Assembly (NCBI RefSeq): GCF_042186555.1
Contig: NC_133334.1
Span: forward strand, 18,867,018 to 18,931,017
Reading direction: 5' to 3'
DNA length: 64,000 bases
Source of the DNA: Aquarana catesbeiana
Taxonomy: Eukaryota; Chordata; Amphibia; Anura; Ranidae
The position numbers and the translations under genes were made by a program. The notes under the pieces are model-generated. The model was not told the origin of the DNA. It saw nothing but the letters and a program-made list of their open reading frames with translations, and did not search any database. The number at the start of each line of letters is the position of its first letter. The stretch's first letter is position 1. This document shows positions 52,102-63,509 of this stretch, one piece after another.

Positions 52102-52470
52102 GAGGCAGGTGTGAAAAAAAAAAAAAAAAAAAGTGTAATGGTGCAGTGACCTAGGTGCTATTAAGTCAAAGTGACCCTCACTCACAGTGAGATTACGACA
52201 CCCCTGGACTGCCACTCCAGGGGCACATGCACCACGGGCTTTCTTCGGGACCTGGCCTTCCGCCAGACCCAGTGCCTCTCCATCCTTGCCAGGGGTACCC
52301 TTCCAGCTTTCTCGGGTGAACCTGCCACCAGCCTCCAAGTTCGTTAGGACGCTCTGGACTCAGTTCACCCCGATACTAACCTTCTAGGTACCATTACACC
52401 AGAGGATTTGCATAGCCGCTACCCCAACCTCCACCGTAGTCGTGGCCATAACACAGCGCCTCCTCTTGGC
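52102..52470 (-). repeat. Body of the U2-like repeat unit
   Basis: GC-rich text between the two U2-like segments, with a T-run on the minus strand (complement of 52114-52132) and GCCCCTGGAGTGGCAGTCCAG (inverted CTGGA..TCCAG). I see no coding exon. Confidence 0.4.
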
Positions 52471-52513
52471 AAATGATAAGAACAGAGACTACGCTTGATC
52501 TTAGCCAAAAGGT
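52471..52513 (-). ncRNA. U2 snRNA 5' fragment (pseudogene)
   Basis: Minus strand CCTTTTGGCTAAGATCAAGC, then GTAGTCTCTGTTCTTATCA. This matches U2 snRNA positions just after its 5' end almost base for base, through stem-loop I and the branch-site region. The branch-pairing word GUAGUA reads GUAGUC here. The Sm site and stem-loops III-IV do not follow, so it cannot be a working U2 gene. Confidence 0.75.
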
Positions 52514-52529
52514 TGGGATGGACCTATTG

Positions 52530-52665
52530 CAGTGATGGTAAACCTTGGCACCCCAGATGTTTTGGAACTACATTTCCCATGATGCTCAACTACACTACAG
52601 AGTGCATGAGCATCATGGGAAATGTAGTTCCAAAACATCTGGGGAGCCAAGGTTTGCCATCACTG
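52530..52665. mobile_element. hAT palindromic miniature element
   Basis: The tips CAGTGATGGTAAACCTTGGC and GCCAAGGTTTGCCATCACTG are near-perfect complements, and the arms continue through CCAGATGTTTTGGAACTACA and its complement. Flanks ACCTATTG (52522-52529) and ACCAATTT (52666-52673) agree at 6 of 8, a decayed hAT duplication. Confidence 0.9.
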
Positions 52666-53749
52666 ACCAATTTTCTAATGTTGCTGGGGGGGGATGTATG
52701 TTGTTGCTAGGGGCTCTATTGGAAGGAGAGCCGGGACAATGGGTGACTTGGGGGAGTACCTGTACCTATTTTCAGAAAAAAAAGCCCTGTACAAACAAAA
52801 GAACAAAAAAGAAAAAAGCGTGCATATATACGGTATGTGAAGGTCTGGGCTCATGATTTAATAGAATCATACAATACCCTCACTGTTGGATGCTACATAA
52901 TGACCACAGACAAAGCATTTTGGGTGTTTTCTGAGTACCGGCTGCCGGATAAAGAAACTTACTGCTCGGGTATTCCGGATCCATTATTCAGCTCCATATT
53001 CTCATTCCTTCCTTAATATAAACAGCCTCGGCCATGCACTCATTTTAATAATTTGTGTCGGATTTTACCGCTGCCAGGGAAACAGCTGAACCAGGCCAGA
53101 AGCAGTAATCACTTATCCGGTCAACATCCAAATTGTTCTCGCCCTGCAGAATACAACGCAGCTGGTGTTTATGGCAGGATGGAAGTTGGGCTCCCGCCAG
53201 AGTATATTTTTGCTCGATTACCTCTGATAAAACCCCCCGGCGCCTGCAGAAGGTTAAACCTCGCCGCTTCCAGGTTCTGCCAGCTACAGGGCGCTTAAAT
53301 GGGCTTGTGACCCAACGCAAGGTGTTAAAAACGTACGCTCAAATGGCGGTCTGCGGGAAGAAGGACCTGTAAGTGAATTTTAGTGTCCATTTTCACACCA
53401 ATACGGGGAGAATATATCAGCTTAATGGCATCATCTCTGCAGGAAGCCAGCCGCGTAAAGATCTTTTTTTTTTTTTTTCCTTGCTTGAATCAATATGGTT
53501 TTACTGTACATCATGCAGAGCTGCCATATACAACAGGAGAACCAGGAGCTGTCCATGGTGCTGAATCTTCTTTACAATGGACCTTAGCAAGTAAAGATTT
53601 AGATATGTTAATTGTGCCCAAGCAGTGCCCTGAAATGTCGATCCTTTGACCTCAATTCCCACTAAGAAAGAACTATGGACTTTCTGTGCCTAGGCTCTTC
53701 AGTTCTGTAGCCTCATAGCTGTATATCTGCAATGTGAGATCATAGAAGG
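52666..53749. other. Low-repeat island, candidate conserved non-coding sequence
   Basis: From about 52860 to 53460 the text is non-repetitive (CTCATTTTAATAATTTGTGTC, AGCAGTAATCACTTATCC, TCGATTACCTCTGATAAAA) with no splice-flanked exon that I can defend. The short frames 53053-53372 have no domain. A T-run lies at 53465-53478. Confidence 0.3.
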
Positions 53750-54266
53750 CAGTGGTCTCCAGACTGTGGCCCTTCTCTTGCCTTTATCTATCTGGCCCTT
53801 GGAGCACTAGTCCATGCACTGACTCCAACAATAGGCAATAATTCCTGCCACTGACATCAACTTTGGGGCACTATTCCTCCCACTGACAACGATAGGGCAC
53901 TATTCCTCCCAATGACACCAACAAAGGGGGAATTTTCCTCCCAATGACACTAACAATGGGCCACTATTCCTCCCACGGCCACCAACGAAGGGACACAATT
54001 CTTCTCAACGATGCCAAGGATGGGGCACTATTCCTCCCATTGCCACCAACGAAGGGACACAATTCCTCTCAACGATGCCAAGGATGGGGCACCTTCCTCC
54101 CATTGCCACCAACGAAGGGACACAATTCCTCTCAATGATGCCAAGGATGGGGCACCTTCCTCCCATTGCCACCAATGAAGGGACACAATTCCTTTCAACG
54201 ATGCCAAGGATGGGGCACTATTCCTCTCATTGCCACCAACGAAGGAACACAATTCCTCTGAATGAT

Positions 54267-55968
54267 TTTATTATTATACAGGATTTATATAGCGCCAACA
54301 GTTTACGCAGCGCTTTACAACTTGGGGGTAGACAATACAAATGCCATAGGTGTACGCAGCCTATTGCATTAGGTTGTGCACCCCAAAGCTCAAACACACG
54401 CCGTTCTCTGCAGCCTCAGCTGCACTGGGCAGTGAATAAATGGAATAGTGCTCTGTACTGAGCGGCTTCCTGTTCATTCACACACTGAAGCATAGCAAAC
54501 ACAGTTTACTATGCTTGAGTTATAAACAAATGCAGTTAGTGTGTTCATTTAGAAAAGGAAGGGGATAGTAACTTACAAAATTTACTAGCACTTTCCTCCA
54601 CTCTCCATTCTGAAACATCCCTCGCAGAAGCTGAGGGGAAAAGAGAGGAGGGAAGCCAGCAGCACTGCAAGAGGGAGCAACACAGGGGAAGCCCAGGCAA
54701 TAAGGGGGATCAACACCACACACAGTGATTAGGGTGTGCCCAGGCACACCTGGCACACCCCTTGTGCACACCTATGACAAATGCAATACACTTTAATACA
54801 GTAGGAATCAGAGGGCCCTGCTCCTTAGAGCTTACAATCTAAGAGGGAGGTCAAGAGATACAAGAGGTAATAACTGTGGGCGATGTGCTGATTGAGAAGG
54901 TAAATGTACAATTGTTAGGTGGGGAGCCAGATAGGCTTCTCTGAAGAGATGAGTTTTCAGGGATCGTCTGAAAGTGGCTAAAGTAGGAGAAAATCGGACA
55001 GATTGGGGTAGAGCATTCCAGAGGATGGGAGAGGCTCTGGAGAAGTCCTGAAGGCGAGCATGGGATGAGGTGATAAGGGAGTTTGAGAGAAGGAGGTCTT
55101 GGGAGGAGCGAAGGTTGGTATTTTAGGTTGGTATTTTGAGACTAGGTTAGAGATGTAGCTGGGGGCCAGGTTGTGGATGGCTTTGTAAGTTATAGTTAGT
55201 ATCTTGAATTTAATTTGGTGGCTGAGTGGCAGCCAATGGAGAGATTGGCAGAGGGGTTTAGCAGACGCTGAGCGGTTTGTGAGATGGACGAGCCTGGCAG
55301 CAGCGTTCATGATGGACTGAAGTGGGGATAGCCTATTTAGAGGTAAGCCAATGAGGAGGGAGGCGGGAGATGACCAGGGAGTGGATTAGAAGCTTGGTGG
55401 TGACATTGGTTAGGAAGGGGCGTAGCTTGGAGATGTTGCAGAGGTTGAGAGGTTGGAGATGTTGCAGAAATTTTGCATAGCAATAGGATGTGGGGCCGAA
55501 AGGTTAGTTCAGAGTCCAGGATTACACCTAGGACCTTGGTGTGGGGGGGACAAGTTGATAGTTGAGCCATTGATATTGACAGACAAATCATGGGAAGTGG
55601 CACCTGAGGGAGGAAATATCATGAGCTCGGTTTTGGATAGGTTGAGTTTGAGGAAGTGATGTGACATCCAGGCTGATATGTCTGCTAGTAAGTTGGTGAT
55701 GCGTGAGGAGACAGATGGAGAGAGCTGGGGGGTGGAGAGATAGATTTGGGTGTCATCAGCGTAGAGATGATATTTAAAGCCGTGGGAGGCATCCAACTGA
55801 CCCAGGGAGGTGGTGTAGATTGAGAAAAGGAGAGGTCTGAGAACAGAACCTTGGGGGACCCCAATGGAGAAAGGAAGAGGAGAGGAGGAAGTAGAGTTGT
55901 AAGTGACACTGAAGGAGTGGTGGGATAGGTAGGATGAGAACCAGCGAAGAGTGGAGTCACGGAAACCA
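54267..55968 (-). mobile_element. L2-type LINE, 5'-truncated, with 6-bp target duplication
   Basis: The minus-strand element ends 3' with GCGCTATATAAATCCTGTAT and a short ATT-type tail. It is flanked by AATGAT at 54261-54266 and 55969-55974. The flanking minisatellite reads normally if the insert is skipped, so the boundaries are firm. About 1.7 kb is left of an original of several kilobases. Confidence 0.9.
54978..55968 (-). pseudogene. L2 reverse transcriptase, C-terminal half, frameshifted
   Basis: Frame 55509-55968 carries GVPQGSVLRPLLFSIYT and YADDTQIYL, the fingers/palm motifs with the catalytic aspartate pair, then LNLSKTELMIFP. The frame then shifts near 55510-55600 and again near 55330. 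The segment 54978-55310 has NAAARLVHLTNRS, LHWLPLSHQIKFKI and TYKAIHNLAPSYI, the conserved C-terminal block of L2/CR1-type proteins. The endonuclease domain is lost by truncation. The protein cannot be made. Confidence 0.92.
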
Positions 55969-56166
55969 AATGATGCCAAGGATGGGGCACTATTCCTCCA
56001 ACTGACACTAACGACGGGTCACTATTTCTCACCCAATATCAAAGATGGGCACTGTTTACTCCCACTGATGCCAGGACATTTTCTACTCCCACTTGCCACA
56101 GTCCGGCCCCCCTAAGGTCTGAAGGACAATAAATTGGCCCTTTGTTTAGAAAAGTTTGGAGACCCC

Positions 56167-57050
56167 AAATACTTGAGCAACAACAACTGGTGCTTGGAGC
56201 GGCACTCCACCAAGTCTATGTGAGTAGGCTTTTGTCTACGTTATTTTACTAGGTCAGATCGCACTTACTGACCCGGCTTGCCTGACTTTGCACCACATCT
56301 GAGTTTCTGTGCGATGGTCACCTTCAGCCTGCAGCCCTCTCAGTTGACACTCCACCCTGCGCATTTGCTCCAGGCCACAGCCTATATGACAACCTACCAC
56401 CTGCCCACTGTTTCTATGATAGTTGCCCTCTGCAGAATACAGCCTGGCATCCCTGTGTTTAGCCTCCTGCCCATCATCTACTGTGGGGAAACTGCTCGGT
56501 GTTGACTGGATTCTGATACACCTCCCTATCTGTACCACCTGCAGGCAAGAATGGCAAGGCCCTCGTGCCACTCTGAGACATTGTGCCACCTATTTGCTCT
56601 ACCTGAGCCATGTCTCTTGTAACTAATGATGTGCTGCCTATTCAAATTCATAAGTAAATGATTTATTATGTAAAGTGTTTGTCTGGAGGTTCTACATGGC
56701 AATTGTCCAAGATTGGAGCTTAAAAGCCTTCTGTTTGATCAAGAATTCGAGTCCTGGGTACAACTGCCCTGTTTGAGGATCTCTGTGTGTGTTCATTTCT
56801 CTACTTTCTAATCTTTACTTTTACTTTGTAACTCTTCTCTTTAAAAAAACATAAAATACATACATAAAAAAACATAAAAAACATAAAATAAATTAAAAAA
56901 TGTCACCGTGAGTGGGTTGATGATTTCCTTATCAGCAGCCACCACATCTAAGGACGAGTAAATGGTGACTTATTACATTTTTATTCTTGGGTTTAGTTTG
57001 CCTTTAAACAGCCAAAAAGGGAGAAAATAAGATTGTTAGAGTTTACCTTC
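56167..57050. other. Intergenic, no gene seen
   Basis: Between 56200 and 56640 the sequence is non-repetitive with open frames on both strands (56254-56589 minus, 56278-56505 plus), but no domain is recognised. AT-rich runs follow at 56840-56910. Confidence 0.35.
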
Positions 57051-57990
57051 ACTTTAACCCTTCTGCAGTGCATTGCTGGCAGCTGTCCCGGGCAGGCAGA
57101 ACGTCATACCTGTACATCGCTACCTGCTTCCGGGATTAGGGCGCGTGTATGCAAGTCATCCCACTGTGTGATTGTACACAGCGGGAGTCTCTCAGCAGAT
57201 CACGGCCAGTGATTCATGGCTGGGACCTACTGATCGGCTGTGTCCAATCACAGCCCAGAGCCCTGTGTTGACATAAACACTGAGCTCTGTACAGAGTGTA
57301 CAGAGGGAGCAATCTCTCTGTTTCTTATCCCTGCAAAGCAGGGATAAGAAACATAGAGATATTTAGTAAAATACAGCACACATTACACATTGGTAGACAC
57401 ACATTCAACCCTTTGGTCGCCCCAGACCCCTTCCCAGCCAGTATAATTAGTACAGTGACAGTATATAGTATTATCACTAATCACTGTATTAGTGTCACTG
57501 GTGATGTCAGTCAGTTAGTGACAGATTTTAGTCCCATTATAAGTTGCTGATCACCGCCATTAGTAGTATAAAAAAAAATCCAGTATATATTCCATAATTT
57601 GTAGGCACTATAACTTTCAAGCAAAACAATACATTTACACTTATTGTTTTTTTTTTTTAACCAATGACATGTAGCAGAATACATTTTGGCCAAAGTTAAT
57701 GAAGACATTTGACTTTTTTTATTGGATATGTTTTATAGCAGTGAGTAAAAACATTTTTTTTTTTTTTCAAAATGTTTGGTCTTTTTTTGTTTATAAAATA
57801 CAAAATAAAAAACCCAGTGATGATCAAATACCGCCAAAACAAAAATTATTTGTGTGAATTTTTTTTATTTAAATGCCACTTGGGTACAGTGTTGCATGAC
57901 TGCGCAATTATCAATTAAAGTAGTGCAGTGCTAAACATCAAAGAAAATGGCCTGGTCATGAAGGGGGTAAAACCTTCCTAAAGTGGTTAA
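57050..57990. mobile_element. TTAA-type ranid repeat
   Basis: Text shared with other copies: TGTCCAATCACAGCCC, AACCCAGTGATGATCAAATA, GACTGCGCAATTATCA and the tip CTAAAGTGGTTAA at about 57979-57989. The left end near TAACCCTTCTGCAGTGC (57056) gives TTAA-like flanking. Confidence 0.55.
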
Positions 57991-58086
57991 GACTATTAAA
58001 AAATAAATAAATAAATATAAATATATATCTATATATAGATATATATAGATATATCTATATATAGATATAGATATATCTATATATAG

Positions 58087-58156
<70 letters not shown>

Positions 58157-58256
58157 ATTTTTTAATTTTTTTATAGATATGGATCAATTTTTCATACATA
58201 CATAATGAATGAAATCAGCAGCTTTTAGTGAGTATCCTTTATGCAGTTTGTTACAA
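57657..58256 (+). repeat. Tandem segmental duplication, unit 1
   Basis: Starts TAACCAATGACATGTAGCAG, contains the 3' half of the TTAA repeat, a TA/CTAT microsatellite (58016-58155), and ends GATATGGATCAATTTTTCAT through TTATGCAGTTTGTTACAAAT. All parts recur in order at 58275-59092. Confidence 0.9.
58016..58155. repeat. (TA)n and (CTAT)n microsatellite
   Basis: TATATAGA-type dinucleotide mixtures lead into about 19 CTAT units. Confidence 0.95.
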
Positions 58257-58274
58257 ATTTTTATTTTATTTTTG

Positions 58275-58715
58275 TAACCAATGATGTGTAGCAGAATACA
58301 TTTTGGCCAAAGTTTATGAAGACATTTTTTATGAAGACTTTTTTTATTGGATGTGTTTTATAGCAGTGAGTAAAAAAATATATCTTTTTTCAACATTTTT
58401 GGTCTTTTTTACATTTATATAATAAAAAATTAAAAAAACCCAGTGATGATCAAATACCACCAAACAAAACCCTCTATTTGTGTGAGAAAAAAATATTTAA
58501 ATGCCACTTGGGTACAGTGTTGCATGACCGTGCAATTACCAGTAGCGCAGTGCTAGACATCAAAGAAGACGGCCTGGTCATGAAGGGGGTAAGACCTTCC
58601 TAAAGTGGTTAAAGCAGTATTAAAATAAATATATATATATATATATATATCTATATATATAGAGAGAGATATTTATCTATATCTCTATATATATATAGAG
58701 ATATAAATAAAATAT

Positions 58716-58794
<79 letters not shown>

Positions 58795-58925
58795 TGTAAT
58801 ACATAGATACTGTGTATATATATAGATATCTATATAGATATCTACCTTATATATATAGATATATATATATCTATATATCTATATATATATATATCTATAT
58901 ATCTATATACAGAGAGAGAGATCTA

Positions 58926-59000
<75 letters not shown>

Positions 59001-59092
59001 TTTTTTTAAAGATATGGATCAATTTTTCATACATAATGAATGAAATTAGCAGCTTTTATTGAGTATTCTTTATGCAGTTTATTACAAATGGT
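58275..59092 (+). repeat. Tandem segmental duplication, unit 2
   Basis: Begins TAACCAATGATGTGTAGCAG and ends TTATGCAGTTTATTACAAAT, matching unit 1 in order. It is longer mainly because its microsatellite has grown to about 370 bp. Confidence 0.9.
58628..59000. repeat. Large compound TA, TATAGA and CTAT microsatellite
   Basis: Alternating TA runs, an A-run near 58716-58731, GAGAGA islands and a final CTAT array. Frame 58812-59009 is read-through. Confidence 0.95.
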
Positions 59093-60190
59093 CACATTGT
59101 ATCTGCACGCAACTACAAACCTTCCGCCCTCCCATAATTCCGCACTGCGGGATGGTGACGACCAGAACAAGTTCCCGGGCTTACAGCTGGACCGCCCCAG
59201 GGTGCAAGATCATTGGACAGAGGCCCAGCCCAGTTCTGATTGGCCAGTCTGCCTGCGGCCATGTTCGACTCTGTTAGGCAGCCCACTGTGGAGCCGGAGC
59301 AGCTCGTTAAGGCCGCAATGTTAGAAAACATATTGGAAACATTGGAAAACGTGCGCTGGTGTCTCGGCCAGAGGTAATAGGTCCATTACGGGAATGTTCA
59401 GCCATGAGACAGACACAGCTGCTCGTTCAGGAAAAGGTTTGATTTATGGGACGGTCTGGAGGACCTGGAAGGAAAGTACACCGACCATTAATTACCGATC
59501 GTTACAAGAATAGGTGAGAAGATGGGCCTGGACTATTTGTAGAGAGCCGGCATTAAAATCTGTTATAACAGCTGGTAAATGGCAAATAATTATATGAGGA
59601 TGCTGTGCTACATGTCACTTAAAGGGTAACTCCGCTTTGGGATAAAATATAGCAGAATAAAAATAAAATAATATAACGATATAAAATTACTAAACAAGCC
59701 GTGTTATAATTTAACGCTATTAAAAATGACCTTTCCTTTTGCCTCTGCAGCCGCTGTAATTTTCTGTGAAATTCAATGCAAGGCAACCTGGAGTTTTTCT
59801 GTATACAGATGGTATATGGAGCACTCCCTCCCCCCCCCCCCAAATGTCATTTCCTGCTTGTGTGATTGGCTCACTGATTTCTCCAGAAGTATGCACTAAG
59901 ATTGTGGATAGTAAGATTGTAGGCATCCTCTGCAATAGGAAATTCGGTTTTGGTGAGATACTCCTCAAGGGTTAAATACTTCTAAAGGGATGCAGACACT
60001 GCAAATTTTCTCATGAGAATACTTTGAGTGCACCAGGGGATTATAATGAACCAGACCCTCCCATTCAGTATCAGTCTGTACAGGACATGGCGAGACAAAC
60101 AGCTATTTCTTCAGAGCAACAAAAAGCTACAATGTTTGTTACAGTGTTTTGAAAGACACAGGGTATTTTTTAACTTAATCCATTGTATGC
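59093..60190. other. Low-repeat sequence, candidate conserved non-coding island
   Basis: From about 59330 to 59610 the text (CCATTAATTACCGATCG, AAATAATTATATGAGG) is non-repetitive and regulatory in style. The segment 59140-59320 is also unique. No coding exon is recognised. A C-run lies at 59829-59841. Confidence 0.3.
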
Positions 60191-60700
60191 ATTAAGGAAA
60201 AAACCTTCTGGGTGCATCCCCCCCCCAAACCCCCCTTATACTTACCCGAGCCCCATCTCAATCCAGCAATGTGCATGAGAGCAGCGGCTCTCCTGGGTCT
60301 CTCACTCCTCATTGGCTCACACAGCAGTGGGAGCCATTGGTTCCTGCTGCTGCCAATCACAGCCAGTGAGCCAATAAGGAGACAGTGGGGGCGGGTCTGA
60401 GCCATACTCTGTGTGTGAATGGACAATGTCCATTCACAGGAGGGCGGCTTGGGAACAAGCCTGCTCGAGTGCCCCTCAGTAGCAAGAGGCTTGCTATTGG
60501 GGGGCACTCAGCAGGGGGGAAAGGTGTCAGGACTGGCAGCGGGGGACCCAAAAAGAAGAGGATCACTTTAAAATCCCGACATTGATCACCCAGAGGGGAT
60601 TGTTTTTGAAACTGCTCTTCAAAGTAGATAGGGAGGCATTGTGCGCCAAATCTCCCCCCATTAAACCTCAATGACTGCCGTAATTGCAATACACGTTACA
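60190..60700. repeat. Dispersed ranid-type repeat
   Basis: CTTACCCGAGCCCCATCTC, CTCATTGGCTCACACAGCAG, TGAATGGACAATGTCCATTCA (an inverted repeat) and GGACCCAAAAAGAAGAGG are phrases I recall from a common ranid repeat. Its class is unknown to me. Frames of about 110 codons on the minus strand are not supported as genes. Confidence 0.5.
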
Positions 60701-60855
60701 TATCGCCATGCAGGTCAGGGTGACGTCACAAATTATAAGCCCATTATTCAGGGTGGACTCTAAACTGACGACCTGTAGGGGCCTTTAAAGTGTTTCCTAT
60801 GGAAAATAAAGGGCACTGAAATCTGTCACCATTTTACGTGTACATGCACGTTTAA

Positions 60856-62034
60856 CTGCTTCAGGTCAGCGCTATAACCGAATGACAGCTACAGCGCAGA
60901 CCTACTTTGTCAGGAGGACGTCTATTGACGTCCTCCCGGGCCCGATCGGCCTGTGCGCCCCCTGCAGGGCACGAGCGGTGCGCTCTGTGATTAGCGAGTC
61001 TATGGGACTCGGCTGATCACAGATCGGAGTAAGGGGTTGACCCCCGACTCAATACCACGCGATCAGTTGTCGGCCAATGACAGCCAATCATGTGATGTAA
61101 ACAGAGCCGGTAATCGGCTATCTTTTCTCCTCACGCTGACAGACGATCACCGGCGGCTCTCAGAGGGACATCGGTCCCGATCAAGGAGAGCTCCCGCCAG
61201 CTTATCTGTGCCCACCTGTGCCACCTGCCAGTGCCACCTACCAGAGCACAACAGTGCCGCCTACCAGTGCCCACCAGCGCCACCTACCAGTGCCCACAGT
61301 GCCACCCATCAGTGCTGACAGTGCCACCCATCAGTGCCCACAGTGCGACCTATCACTGCCCACAGTGCCACCTATCAGTGTCACCAATCAGTGCCTCATC
61401 AACAGTGCTGCCCATCAGTGTCACCTACCAGTGCCCATCAGTGTCACCTACCAGTGCCCATCAGTGCCACCTATCAGTGGTACCTATCAGTAACACCTAT
61501 CAGTGCCCATCAGTGCCACCCATCAGTGCCACCCATTAGTGCCATCTTATCAGTGGCCATCAGTGCCACCATATCTGTGCCCATCAGTGCCACCTTATCT
61601 TTGCACATCAGTGCCACCAATCAGGGCCCATCAGTGCCATCTTATCAGTGCACATCAGTACCGCCTTATCTGTCCCCATCAGTGCCAACTTATCTGTGTC
61701 TATCAGTGCAGCCTATCAGTGCCCACCAGTGCCGCCTCATCAGCGCATATCAACGAAGGAGAAAAATTACCTGTTTGCAAATTTTTTAACAAACTATGAA
61801 ACCTCTTTTTTTTCCAAAATTTTCCATCTTTTTTGTTTGTTTAGCAAAAAATAAAAACCCCAGCTGTGATTAAATACCACCAAAAGAAAGCTCTATTTGT
61901 GTGAAAAAATGATAAAAATGTCATATGTGTACAGTGTAGCATGACCGCGCAATTGTCATTCAAAGTGTGACAGCGCTGAAAGCTGAAAATTGGTCTGGGC
62001 AGGAAGGGGGTGAAAGTGCCCGGTAAGCAAGTGG
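60856..62034. mobile_element. TTAA-type ranid repeat with minisatellite
   Basis: TTAA at 60852-60855 and a decayed form (TTGC) at 62035-62038. Left tip CTGCTTCAGGTCAGC, right tip CCCGGTAAGCAAGTGG. Contains CCAATCATGTGATGTAAAC, a minisatellite (61200-61745), and the conserved 3' part with GACCGCGCAATTGTCATTC. This is the most complete relative of 29329-31455. Confidence 0.65.
61200..61745 (+). repeat. Minisatellite of CAGTGCCCATCAGTGCC type
   Basis: Same unit family and position as 30690-31165. The overlapping frames of 91-151 codons in all three phases are read-through. Confidence 0.9.
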
Positions 62035-62262
62035 TTGCCTCTCCTTTTCACACATTTTTCTTTGGGTACAGCGTCGCACGGCCGCGCAATTGTCAGTTAA
62101 AATAACGCAGTGCCGTATCGCAAAAAAAATGGCCTGGACGTGAGGTGGGTGGGTGGGGGGGGGGGGTTGGGGGGGTTAAATCTTCCCAAGGACAAGTGGA
62201 TAATACCACTTTAAGGGTGGTATTCCAATGCACAATACTTACAGGTCCTTAGTGATTAGATA
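62035..62262. repeat. Partial second TTAA-repeat 3' end
   Basis: GGTACAGCGTCGCACGGCCG followed by CGCAATTGTCAG and GGCCTGGACGTGAGG repeat the 3' part of the preceding element, then a G-run at 62149-62175. Confidence 0.6.
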
Positions 62263-63509
62263 CCGTATTTATCGGAGTATAACACTCACATTCATTTTAA
62301 GAGGGAATTTTTAGGAAACAACATTTAATTTTAAATAAGGAACTTTGAAGAAAAAATAGGGTCAGTGACCATCTGCAGCCTCACAATGCCATCAATGCAG
62401 CCTCATCAGTCCACATCAATGCAGCCTTATCAGTCCACATCAATGCAGCCTCACCATTGAATGAATGATTTGTATAGCGCTGCCATTGCCATCAATGCAG
62501 CAGCCTCACCATTGAAATCAATGCAGCAGCCTCACCATTGCCATCAGTGCAGCAGCCTCACCATTGCCTTCAATGCAGCAGCCTCACCATTGCCTTCAAT
62601 GCAGAAGCCTCCCAATTCCCATCAATGCAGCAGCCTCACCATTGCCACCAGTGCAGCAGCCTCACCATTGCCTTCAATGCAGAAGCCTCACCATTGTCCC
62701 CAGTGCAGCAGCCTCACCATTGCCTTTAATGCAGCAGCCTCACCATTGCCATCAATGCAGCAGCCTCACTATTGCCATCAATGCAGCAGCCTCACCATTG
62801 CCTTCAATGCAGAAGCCTCACCATTGCCATCAATGCAGCAGCCTCACCATTGTCCCCAGTGCAGCAGCCTCACCATTGCCTTTAATGCAGCAGCCTCACC
62901 ATTGCCATCAATGCAGCAGCCTCACCATTGCCATCAATGCAGCAGCCTCACCATTGCCATCAATGCAGCAGCCTCACTATTGCCATCAATGCAGCAGCCT
63001 CACCATTGCCTTCAATGCAGAAGCCTCACCATTGCCATCAATGCAGCAGCCTCACCATTGCCTTCAATGCAGAAGCCTCACCATTGCCATCAGTGCAGAA
63101 GCCTCACCATTGCCTTCAATGCATTAGCCTCACCATTGCCTTTAATGCAGAAGCCTCACCATTGCCATCAATGCAGAAGCCTCACCATTGCCTTCAGTGC
63201 AGCCTGATTGATGACCATCTGCAGCCTAGAGGGGGCAGGGAGAGGGGCGGGACGAGCGCCGACAGATTACCTACAGTGAGAATCTCCTATGATAGACAGA
63301 ACAGTGGTCCAATGGCAGCCCAGGAGACGGGACTTCCTATTACAGAGGCCACCAAATAAACAGGAGATTCTCACTGTATGTAATCTGACGGCGCTCGTCC
63401 CACCCCCCTCCCTGTCCCCTCCGAGGCAGCTAAAACTGAAGTATTGGTGCATAACACGCACACGCTATTTGCACCCGAAAAAGTGAGTGTTATACACCAA
63501 TAAATACAG
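62263..63509. mobile_element. TA-type element with internal minisatellite
   Basis: The tips CCGTATTTATCGGAGTATAA and TTATACACCAATAAATACAG are inverted, and continue as CACTCAC and GTGAGTG. TA lies at 62261-62262 and 63510-63511. A 25-26-bp array fills most of the inside, and near the right end GAGCGCCG..GATTAC and GTAATCTGACGGCGCTCGT form a further inverted pair (about 63250-63400). No transposase. Confidence 0.85.
62380..63205 (+). repeat. 25-27-bp minisatellite
   Basis: The unit is CAGCAGCCTCACCATTGCC plus ATCAATG, with about 30 copies and variants (GAAGCC, TTCAATG, CCCAGTG). The 248-codon frame 62461-63207, with repeating SLTIAFNAAASPLPSMQ-type text, is a by-product of the array. The start codon lies in ordinary element text, and no protein family is recognised. 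Confidence 0.93.

Larger units (their letters stand above)
53750..56166. mobile_element. hAT miniature element with minisatellite, hosting an L2 LINE
   Basis: The left tip CAGTGGTCTCCAGACTGTGG and right tip AAAAGTTTGGAGACCCC belong to the family of 8068-8313. The interior is a minisatellite of about 60-bp compound units (CAACGATGCCAAGGATGG and CCATTGCCACCAACGAAGG) at 53860-54260, resuming at 55975. The L2 element lies between. Confidence 0.8.

Noticed and set aside
52471..52513. Functional U2 snRNA gene
   Set aside because: Only the 5' quarter is present. The Sm site and 3' stem-loops are missing and the branch-pairing word is altered.
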